Part shown: positions 1 through 5,860 of the stretch, piece after piece | Numbering within the stretch: the stretch's first letter is position 1 | How the letters are laid out: each line of letters starts with the position of its first letter | NCBI GenBank assembly: GCA_017397695.1 | Contig: JAFQIF010000114.1 | Span: forward strand, 1-26,712 | Length of the DNA: 26,712 nt | DNA from: Clostridia bacterium | GTDB taxonomy: Bacteria > Bacillota_A > Clostridia > Christensenellales > Aristaeellaceae | Direction: 5' to 3' | Notes under the pieces: model-generated | The model's input: the letters and a program-made list of their open reading frames with translations, nothing else | What the model was told of the DNA's origin: nothing | Database searches by the model: none | Program-made: the position numbers and the translations under genes

Positions 1-270
1 ACCGAAGACGGCCAGCGCCTCTTTCTGCGTCCAGCCGCCCGTGATGGACAGCATAACGATCGCCAGCAGCGCGGACGCATACGTCGGAATCGCCTGGCTG
101 ACCCAAAGGACAAAGACCATGCCGAAGATGGCCAGCGCGGACTTACCCTGAAGCGTCAGGGCAACCGGCGTGGGCATCGTGTAGATCGCGGCGAAAACGA
201 GCAGCGCGACTGCGAGACCCGCAATCTTCATCCACTGCTCAAACGCCAGCTTCTTTTTCTGAACTCCCAT
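1..270 (-). CDS. SLC13/DASS-family anion:sodium symporter, N-terminal part
   Basis: This is the first 90 codons of a membrane transporter whose gene continues beyond the left edge. The ATG at 270 follows a GGGAGG ribosome-binding site. After a short basic start (MGVQKKK) come a hydrophobic segment at about residues 16-33 and a second at about 46-75. The second contains VLWVSQAIPTYASALLAI, which resembles the W-x-[ST]-E/Q-A-I-P signature near the start of divalent anion:Na+ symporters of the SLC13/CitT type. Those proteins import dicarboxylates, tricarboxylates or sulfate across the inner membrane. The substrate cannot be judged from this fragment. The gene is divergent from a LysR-type regulator, a common arrangement for a regulator and its target transporter, so regulation by that protein is inferred. 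The family call is fairly good; the substrate is open. Confidence 0.72.
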   Translation of the reverse strand, partial: MGVQKKKLAFEQWMKIAGLAVALLVFAAIYTMPTPVALTLQGKSALAIFGMVFVLWVSQAIPTYASALLAIVMLSITGGWTQKEALAVFG

Positions 271-540
271 AAATCTCTTGCCTCCCACTTGAAATCATCC
301 GTACGGAAAAGCAGCCAGAGCACAGCCACTTTTTCGTGCAGATTTGGAACCTTTCTCCAGTTCCATTCGTTAAAATTATTATATTTCTTTATACTGACCG
401 CGTCCAATTCATTTTTCAGTTTTCCATATTACTTTTCATTATATGACACTTTCCGTGAAAGATTTGGCGAATTCCCTTCGTTTGTGCTATACTATGATTA
501 TCTGACGACCCTGCGTCTTCTTGAGAAAGGGAACGATATT
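271..540. promoter_or_regulatory. Divergent promoter region between transporter and LysR genes
   Basis: This AT-rich gap between two divergent genes has no convincing reading frame. On the plus strand a good -10 (TATACT, 488-493) has a possible -35 TTGGCG at 464-469, with an 18-base spacer. A dyad CTTTC-CGT-GAAAG lies at 449-461, just upstream of and touching that -35, which is where an autoregulating LysR protein often binds. A perfect 10-base palindrome TCCGTACGGA lies at 298-307, close to the transporter start. Regulator binding at either site is inference. Confidence 0.45.
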
Positions 541-1434
541 ATGGATCTGGATAAACTGCTACGCTTCTGTGCCGTCGTTGATTACGGCAGCATGTCCAAG
601 GCTGCCGAGACGCTTTACTGCTCCCAGCCTGCGCTTTCCAAGCAGATCATCGCCCTGGAAAAAGAGGTCGGCTATCCCCTCTTTGACCGCAACGGCAAGA
701 AGATGACCCTCAACCGCAACGGACAGCTTCTCTATACCTTCGGCCGCCATCTGGAGCACGATTACAGCCAGCTCAAGAGCGATCTTTATGCGCTTAACTG
801 CTCCAGCCGCCGTGAAATCAGCTTTGGTGCAACCAATACCATCGGTACCTATTTTCTCCCCTCTGCGCTGATTGAATTCAAGAAGCAGTATCCTGACATT
901 CCCGTCAACTTCACGCTCAGCTTCTTTCCCAGCATCATCGATGCGCTCAATCAGGACATCATCTCCTTTGCCATGATCCCGGAAGATGACGATGTCCTGC
1001 ATAATCCTGCTTATGTATGCCGCGAGTTTTTTGACGACGATATGGTTGTCGTCTTCCCGCCGGATCATCCGCTGACCGCTTTTGAAAGCATTCCGCCTGC
1101 GGAGCTGCTCAAGTATCCCTGTTTTATTTCGCAGATTCAGTCGGCTACGCGCCGCTTCGTGCTCTCCCGCCTCAAAGCATACGGCATTCGGCTGGAAAAC
1201 TTCCAGAACATGTTCAACACGGAGACCATTAAACAAAGCATCATCAAGAATATGGGCGTCTCCATCCTTTCCGGGATCTCCGTCGAGACGGAAGTTCGTC
1301 ACGGCTTCCTGAAAATGGCGCCTCTTCAGGGTGTAAATCTCTCCCGAAAATGGTATCTGATCCACAAGAAGAGTCATGTTCTGCAGCCGGAATGCACCCT
1401 GTTCATCGAGCAGGTGCTCAACAGACGCAAATAA
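541..1434 (+). CDS. LysR-family transcriptional regulator
   Basis: This 297-residue protein has the usual LysR-type size and layout. An N-terminal winged helix-turn-helix (residues 1-60) contains FCAVVDYGSMSKAAETL and SQPALSKQI, typical of this family. A two-lobed periplasmic-binding-protein-like effector domain follows from about residue 90. I chose the ATG at 541 because it starts the classic MDLDKLLRF opening and has AAAGGGA upstream; the open frame continues to 289, but that part is AT-rich non-coding sequence. LysR proteins bind DNA as tetramers and respond to a small molecule. The divergent anion transporter is the likely target and its substrate the likely inducer, but this is inferred from position. 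The protein contains SATRR and GVSILSG stretches as seen in CysB/CynR-type effector domains, which is not enough to name a ligand. Confidence 0.9.
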   Translation: MDLDKLLRFCAVVDYGSMSKAAETLYCSQPALSKQIIALEKEVGYPLFDRNGKKMTLNRNGQLLYTFGRHLEHDYSQLKSDLYALNCSSRREISFGATNTIGTYFLPSALIEFKKQYPDIPVNFTLSFFPSIIDALNQDIISFAMIPEDDDVLHNPAYVCREFFDDDMVVVFPPDHPLTAFESIPPAELLKYPCFISQIQSATRRFVLSRLKAYGIRLENFQNMFNTETIKQSIIKNMGVSILSGISVETEVRHGFLKMAPLQGVNLSRKWYLIHKKSHVLQPECTLFIEQVLNRRK

Positions 1435-1470
1435 ACACGCCCTCTCTCCATAATAGCCTGAAAATGATAA

Positions 1471-1520
1471 AAAGCCGGACACATCGCTGAAGAATTTCTT
1501 CACGCGGCGTGTCCGGCTTT
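1471..1520. terminator. Bidirectional terminator between LysR gene and rnpB
   Basis: A 12-bp perfect stem (AAAGCCGGACAC at 1471-1482 with GTGTCCGGCTTT at 1509-1520) has T-rich sequence on both exits. It sits between two converging transcription units, the LysR gene (plus) and rnpB (minus), and can end both. Confidence 0.85.
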
Positions 1521-1527
1521 ATTTCAA

Positions 1528-1878
1528 AAAAGTTTGTGAGAGAAGCCTATAAGCCGAGTTCTGTAATCGGCGGTCATCTATCTAGACCTGCCGTTACCGG
1601 CAGGTTCAAGCGAAATCCTGAGAGCTCGACGGGCCGTCTCAAACGCTCTTTCGTTTCTTGCTGCGGATGGGGTTTACATCGCGGACGAGTCGCCAAGCCG
1701 CGGGTGAGCTCTTACCTCACCTTTCCACCCTTACACATGCCCGAGGGCATATGCGGTATCTCTCTGTTGCACTTTCCCTGGGGTCGCCCCCGCCGGGTGT
1801 TACCCGGCACCCTGCCCTGTGCAGCTCGGACTTTCCTCACACCTTTCGGCGCGCGGCCGCCCGGCAGCCTCACAAACG
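1528..1878 (-). ncRNA. rnpB: RNase P RNA (bacterial type A)
   Basis: The minus strand carries the conserved RNase P RNA elements in order. GAGGAAAGTCCGAGC is near the 5' end, GGAAAGTGCAACAGAGAG and ATACCGC are in the core, and GGTAAGAGCTCACC follows. The 3' part has AGATAGATGACCGCC and AGAACTCGGCTTATAG. Helix P1 forms between GTTTGTGAG at the 5' end (1869-1877) and CTCACAAAC at the 3' end (1532-1540). The RNA is the catalytic subunit of RNase P, which cuts the 5' leader from tRNA precursors together with the RnpA protein, encoded elsewhere. The overall shape suggests type A, as in most Clostridia, rather than the Bacillus type B. The ends are set from the promoter and P1 and are accurate to a few bases. 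Confidence 0.95.
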
Positions 1879-1883
1879 CAGAA

Positions 1884-1912
1884 ATTATAGCACTTATTCT
1901 TTGCTTTGTCAA
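1884..1912 (-). promoter_or_regulatory. Consensus sigma-A promoter of rnpB
   Basis: On the minus strand a perfect TTGACA (1907-1912) and a perfect TATAAT (1884-1889) are separated by exactly 17 bases. Transcription is predicted to start near 1877, which is the first base of the P1 helix. The -35 box overlaps the TGA stop codon (1909-1911) of the upstream DUF5655-like gene. Confidence 0.92.
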
Positions 1913-2262
1913 CGATGGCTCAGCGCAACCAGAGAAAGCAGCTCTTCGTCAATCGCATGCTCATCCGGCAGATGAATGTGCGCAGTGTATCGCGATTTGG
2001 AAACGGGCACAACCATCTCAAATCGCGGATGGGCCAGCGCCTCACGTAGGCTGATACTCAACCACAAACCCGTAAAACTCTTTTTCGGAGGAAAGGATAC
2101 ATAGGCAAACGGCTTAGGATCATCCAAGGCGATGCAGGTTTTCATCACGCGCAGCTGCGTCTGTGGATAGGCATCCAACACACGAATGCGCAAGACTTCA
2201 AAGAGCGCCCAAGCCTTCGGTTTTCCAGAAAAGAATGTATCAATCTGAGCGATGGTATCCAT
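1909..2262 (-). CDS. DUF5655-like small protein of unknown function
   Basis: This protein of 117 residues begins at an ATG with GGAGG eight bases upstream (2271-2275). The central pattern VMKTCIALDDPKPFAYVSFPPKK, then a run of hydrophobic and basic strands, then IDEELLSLVALSH at the end, resembles DUF5655-type domains. These are small alpha/beta proteins whose function is not established. There is no signal peptide, membrane segment or cysteine cluster. It follows the COG1579 zinc-ribbon gene on the same strand, with a terminator hairpin filling the gap, so expression may depend on readthrough. Its stop codon lies inside the -35 box of the rnpB promoter. The family call is from memory of the motif and is moderately sure. 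Confidence 0.75.
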   Translation of the reverse strand: MDTIAQIDTFFSGKPKAWALFEVLRIRVLDAYPQTQLRVMKTCIALDDPKPFAYVSFPPKKSFTGLWLSISLREALAHPRFEMVVPVSKSRYTAHIHLPDEHAIDEELLSLVALSHR

Positions 2263-2275
2263 TCAGGTTTCCTCC

Positions 2276-2304
2276 GAAAACAAAAAGCAGGACGAAGCCT
2301 GCTT
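2276..2304 (-). terminator. Terminator hairpin directly before the DUF5655 gene
   Basis: On the minus strand AAGCAGG (2298-2304) pairs with CCTGCTT (2285-2291) around a six-base loop and is followed by TTTTTGTTTTC. It lies just after the stop of the COG1579 gene. The T-tract runs straight into the GGAGG ribosome-binding site (2271-2275) of the next gene. Confidence 0.75.
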
Positions 2305-2314
2305 ATGATTCAAA

Positions 2315-3022
2315 TCACTTGACCAGAATGATGCGGCCGCAATTCTCGCACTCAACGTACGGCAGGCCGCTGCGCACTTTATCCTTATCGGCGGCGGAAA
2401 GCTGCATATTGCAGCCGCCGCAGCGGTCATCGTGCAGGCGCGTGATCGGCATCGCCGCATGGCGTTTGATCGCCTTGTATTTTTCAAGCAGCGCCGGCTC
2501 GATGCCCTGGGCCTCCTTGGCGACCTTGGCCTTGAGCTCATCAAGCTTGCCGGACGTAGCCTTGTACTCCTCATCGTAGATGACCTTGATACGGTCAAAC
2601 TCGGCGCGGGCCTTGGCCGCGCGCACGCGCACTTCGCGCTGCTGGCGATCGCGCGCCTCGCTGTCCTTGCGCATCTTGGCCAGCTCCGCCTCATAACGGG
2701 AGATGGTGGCAAGCAGCTTCTGGATGGACGCAATCTGCTTCTTCGCCTCTTCCAGATCCTGCGGGCGGTTCGCTTCGAAATTCGCCGTTGCCTCGGCCAC
2801 AGAGCCGTTCAGGCGGGTGATTTCGTCGGCCAGCGCCTCCATGCGGTCACTCATGATTTCCACGTCCGTCTCGATCTTCTTGAGGACGTTCTGCTGCTCC
2901 AGCAGGAAATCGCGATGCTTGAGCAGCTCCTTGCGGTTGGCGTTGCTGCGCATCTCACGCTCATACTGATCCAGCTCCATATCGACCTGCTGGTACTGCC
3001 ACAAAAGTTCGTACTGCTGCAA
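2315..3022 (-). CDS. COG1579-type coiled-coil protein with C-terminal zinc ribbon
   Basis: This protein of about 235 residues has a long heptad-rich coiled coil over roughly residues 5-180. A C4 zinc ribbon closes it: CGGC, then about 20 residues later CENC. This is the COG1579 / CT398-like family, found next to trmK and nif3 in many Bacillota and other bacteria. Its role is unsettled; a nucleic-acid or flagellar/secretion adaptor role has been suggested for relatives. I chose the TTG start at 3022 because a strong AAGGAGG (3031-3037) lies eight bases upstream and the protein then begins MQQYELLWQYQQVD, as relatives do. An upstream TTG at 3052 would add ten residues but would overlap the stop of the preceding gene. 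The gene is 19 bases after that stop, so the two are cotranscribed. Confidence 0.85.
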   Translation of the reverse strand: MQQYELLWQYQQVDMELDQYEREMRSNANRKELLKHRDFLLEQQNVLKKIETDVEIMSDRMEALADEITRLNGSVAEATANFEANRPQDLEEAKKQIASIQKLLATISRYEAELAKMRKDSEARDRQQREVRVRAAKARAEFDRIKVIYDEEYKATSGKLDELKAKVAKEAQGIEPALLEKYKAIKRHAAMPITRLHDDRCGGCNMQLSAADKDKVRSGLPYVECENCGRIILVK

Positions 3023-3041
3023 AATAAGGCCCTCCTTATCA

Positions 3042-4505
3042 TTAACGCCCAAAGGGATTTCCCTTGGAGCAAAAAACCGTTACATTATATTTTAACGCAT
3101 CGCACGCATTTTGTAAAGCATTCGCCATCACTTCGCAGGCAGGATTTTCCGTTTCAAAGTGGCCTGCTTCAATAACGCACACGCCCGCATCCATCGCTTC
3201 CAGCGCAATATGATGCTTGATCTCACCGGTGATGAAGCAATCTGCGCCCAGTTCCTTCGCCTCGCCGAAAAAGGAACCGCCTGCGCCGGAGCAGCAGCCC
3301 AGCTTCGCAACGATGGTATCCGGCGCGCCGTAAGTACGCGCGACGGTATGCAGCTTCTTTTTTATGCGCTCGCACAGCTGTTCAAACGTTGTATCCGGCG
3401 CCAGATCAGCCACACGCAGACAGCCTTCGCCCGTGATATTCTGCGCGCCGCACAGCTGCATGAGCGTATCGTTCACGCCGCCATCCGCTGCATCAAAGTT
3501 CGTATGTGCGGCGATGTGCGCGATACCGTTTTCGGCAAGTCGCAGCAGCAGCCTTCCTTCGCGGTCGTTATCGGTCATGCGCCTGCGCGCATCCATCATG
3601 ATCGGATGATGCGTAACGATCACCTGCGCGCCGAGTGCAATCGCTTCGTCGATGACGTAATCAGTCAGGTCCAGCGCAGTGATGACACGCGCAATCTCGC
3701 GCCCGGAATGCCCTGCAAGCAGACCGACATTATCCCACGGCTCCGCAAGTTCATAGGGCGCAATCTCACCTACAAGCCGCTCAATCTCCTTGACGGTACA
3801 TACATTCATGCCAATCGCCTCCTGTATCCATGCCAGTTCTCTGCTGTTTTTCTCCATGCGCGCCTGCGCCTTGCCGGAATCCAGCGCGGCCACCCGCTCC
3901 ATCTCGCGCACGCGTACGCCGCGCTGCCAGCTGAAGTAGTCGCGCTGAAGCTCCTCTTGTACACCGCTCGCCGCCGTACCCAGAAGCGCTTCACGCGCGC
4001 TGAGCGCTTTTGCCTCGCCCAAGCCAGCCAGCATCGTGACATAGCGCCGTCCCGCCGCACGGGAAAACACCTCGCGCCTGACCTCAAACCCCTGCGCAGC
4101 CAGTTCGCTGCGCAGCATCGGCAGATCGACATTGGCCTGCATGATCAGCGCCGCTTGCCCGATTCTCTCCCGTCCTTCGCTGATAATCTTCAAAATTGTT
4201 TCTGCACCCATGCCGGCCATAACAATTGCATCCACCGGACGATCAATTCCCGTCAGACCATCGGCAACCACCGCCGCTGCTCTCCCGCCGAAGCCTTTCG
4301 CCGCAAACAGCCGCTTTGCCTTTTCCAAAGAAGGTGCGCTTACGTCGCTGGCGATCATGGAAAGCCCTTCACAGCGCTCCAGCAGATACGCCGTCAACTG
4401 GCCGTGATCGCAGCCGATATCCGCCGCGCAGGGCGACTCGATCCCCTTTATGCTCTCCAACACAAGCTCTGCAATCGCGCTCAAACGCTCGTCTAGCTGA
4501 ACCAT
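3042..4505 (-). CDS. trmK-nif3: Fused TrmK tRNA (adenine-22-N1) methyltransferase and Nif3/DUF34 protein
   Basis: One uninterrupted 487-residue frame joins two genes that are usually separate neighbours. Residues 1-230 are TrmK (COG2384), an S-adenosylmethionine enzyme that methylates N1 of A22 in tRNA. It shows the SAM motif DIGCDHG (29-35), VMAGMGAETI (95-104) and an alpha-helical C-terminal arm (about 185-230). Residues 233-487 are a short-form Nif3/DUF34 protein (YqfO-like, some members called GTP cyclohydrolase I type 2). It has metal-binding elements THHP, HTNFDAADGGVND and GHFETE, and lacks the PII-like insert. The ATG at 4505 has AAGGAGG six bases upstream. A second ATG at 3809 is in frame, begins a full Nif3 (255 residues) and has its own AGGAGG (3818-3823) eight bases upstream, so free Nif3 could also be made. 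It follows rpoD, from which a terminator separates it. Confidence 0.9.
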   Translation of the reverse strand: MVQLDERLSAIAELVLESIKGIESPCAADIGCDHGQLTAYLLERCEGLSMIASDVSAPSLEKAKRLFAAKGFGGRAAAVVADGLTGIDRPVDAIVMAGMGAETILKIISEGRERIGQAALIMQANVDLPMLRSELAAQGFEVRREVFSRAAGRRYVTMLAGLGEAKALSAREALLGTAASGVQEELQRDYFSWQRGVRVREMERVAALDSGKAQARMEKNSRELAWIQEAIGMNVCTVKEIERLVGEIAPYELAEPWDNVGLLAGHSGREIARVITALDLTDYVIDEAIALGAQVIVTHHPIMMDARRRMTDNDREGRLLLRLAENGIAHIAAHTNFDAADGGVNDTLMQLCGAQNITGEGCLRVADLAPDTTFEQLCERIKKKLHTVARTYGAPDTIVAKLGCCSGAGGSFFGEAKELGADCFITGEIKHHIALEAMDAGVCVIEAGHFETENPACEVMANALQNACDALKYNVTVFCSKGNPFGR

Positions 4506-4522
4506 GTCTTTCCTCCTTACAG

Positions 4523-4547
4523 AAAAACGAGGGACGCAAGTCCCTCG
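4523..4547 (-). terminator. Terminator hairpin between rpoD and trmK-nif3
   Basis: On the minus strand an 8-bp perfect stem CGAGGGAC/GTCCCTCG (4528-4547) with a TTGC loop is followed by TTTTT (4523-4527). Four bases later comes the AAGGAGG ribosome-binding site of trmK-nif3 (4512-4518). There is no room for a promoter between them, so the downstream gene needs readthrough. Confidence 0.78.
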
Positions 4548-4559
4548 ATGTAGAACGAA

Positions 4560-4750
4560 GATATGGGGATACGTTGGGGATTCCATCCCCAATCCCCTGT
4601 CAAGGGATTTCATCCCTTGACCCGTCTTCGCTGCGCCATTGCGCAGCGTTGGGGTTATGCAAGTGTTGCTTAAAACAAGCGCGAAGCGTAATAGGGAGTC
4701 TGAGGGATAATATCCCTCAGGCGGGGTTTAGGGCGGCAGCCCCAACATTC
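4560..4750. repeat. Cluster of short modular palindromes after rpoD
   Basis: The gap holds no gene but at least four tight inverted repeats with tiny loops: TTGGGGAT-tcc-ATCCCCAA (4574-4592), TCAAGGGAT-ttc-ATCCCTTGA (4600-4620), CGCTGCGC-catt-GCGCAGCG (4629-4648) and CTGAGGGAT-aat-ATCCCTCAG (4700-4720). The arms differ, but three of the four share the pattern GGGAT-NNN-ATCCC around the loop. Similar units occur at 13694-13765 and 25898-26007. They look like a dispersed intergenic repeat family, probably carried in the transcript, of unknown function. Confidence 0.7.
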
Positions 4751-4756
4751 CCAGCG

Positions 4757-5854
4757 TTACTCCAGGTAGTCCTTAAGCTTCTTGCTGCGGCTCGGATGAC
4801 GCAGCTTGCGCAGAGCTTTCGCCTCGATCTGACGAATGCGCTCACGGGTGACATTGAACTGCTGTCCAACCTCTTCCAGCGTGCGCTGACGGCCATCTTC
4901 CAGACCAAAGCGCAGGGAGAGCACCTTCTTCTCGCGCGGGGTCAGCGTATCGAGCACACCCATAAGCTGTTCCTTCATCAGCGTGAAAGAAGCAGCCTCG
5001 GCGGGCGGCGGCGCATCGTCGTCCTGAATGAAGTCGCCCAGGTGAGAATCCTCTTCCTCGCCGATCGGCGTCTCCAGGGAGACCGGCTCCTGCGCGATTT
5101 TGATGATCTCGCGGACCTTTTCCACGGTAATGCCCATCGCCTCGGCGATCTCCTCCGGCTGCGGCTCACGGCCCTTTTCCTGCAGAAGTTGGCGGCTGAC
5201 GCGGATGAGCTTATTGATCGTCTCAACCATGTGCACCGGAATACGAATCGTACGCGCCTGATCAGCAATCGCACGGGTGATTGCCTGTCGGATCCACCAG
5301 GTCGCATAGGTGGAGAACTTGAAGCCCTTGGTATAATCGAACTTCTCAACCGCCTTGATCAGGCCCAGATTGCCCTCCTGAATCAGATCCAAGAACAGCA
5401 CGCCGCGGCCGACGTAGCGCTTTGCAATAGAAACAACCAGTCGCAGGTTCGCCTCAGCCAGCTTCTTCTTGGCCACCTCGGCGTCCGGACCGCCCTCAAG
5501 CATCTTCTTGGCGATTTCAATCTCTTCGTCTGCAGTGAGCAGCGGCACCTTGCCGATCTCCTTGAGATACATGCGCACCGGATCATCGATGCTGATGCCC
5601 TCGGGCACGGACAGATCCAGCTCCGGCTCCACCGCCTCGGCAGCCGCAGCAGCGGCTTCATCCTCCGAGCTGCTGACCACGCTGATACCCTCGGCCTCCA
5701 AAGTCTCAAAGACCGCGTCGATCGCATCCGCGTCGATATCCAGCTCGCTGAGCTTATTCATCACTTCCTGATAAGAGATCGTCTTCTTCTCGTTGCGCGC
5801 GAGATCAAGAATTCCCTTTACCTTCTGCTGCGCCTGTTCACGTGTCAGTGCCAT
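4757..5854 (-). CDS. rpoD: Primary sigma factor of RNA polymerase (sigma-A/RpoD)
   Basis: This 365-residue protein is the housekeeping sigma factor, which directs RNA polymerase to -10/-35 promoters. Region 1.1 covers about residues 1-60 and is followed by an Ala/Glu-rich linker (61-80). Region 1.2 holds [17 protein letters not shown] (91-107). Regions 2.1-2.4 include [34 protein letters not shown] and [16 protein letters not shown] (about 136-196). Region 4.2 has [20 protein letters not shown], the -35-binding helix-turn-helix. The length matches the compact SigA of Bacillota (about 370). The ATG at 5854 lies six bases after the dnaG stop, with AAAGGA upstream that overlaps the end of dnaG, so translation is probably coupled. 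It belongs to the dgt-dnaG-rpoD macromolecular-synthesis cluster. Confidence 0.98.
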   Translation of the reverse strand: MALTREQAQQKVKGILDLARNEKKTISYQEVMNKLSELDIDADAIDAVFETLEAEGISVVSSSEDEAAAAAAEAVEPELDLSVPEGISIDDPVRMYLKEIGKVPLLTADEEIEIAKKMLEGGPDAEVAKKKLAEANLRLVVSIAKRYVGRGVLFLDLIQEGNLGLIKAVEKFDYTKGFKFSTYATWWIRQAITRAIADQARTIRIPVHMVETINKLIRVSRQLLQEKGREPQPEEIAEAMGITVEKVREIIKIAQEPVSLETPIGEEEDSHLGDFIQDDDAPPPAEAASFTLMKEQLMGVLDTLTPREKKVLSLRFGLEDGRQRTLEEVGQQFNVTRERIRQIEAKALRKLRHPSRSKKLKDYLE

Positions 5855-5860
5855 GAGAAG

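Noticed and set aside
289..540. N-terminal extension of the LysR protein
   Set aside because: The stretch is AT-rich, has no family similarity and holds the promoter; the normal LysR start with a ribosome-binding site is at 541.
1509..2054. Plus-strand open frames over the RNase P RNA region
   Set aside because: They overlap rnpB in antisense and show no protein family features.
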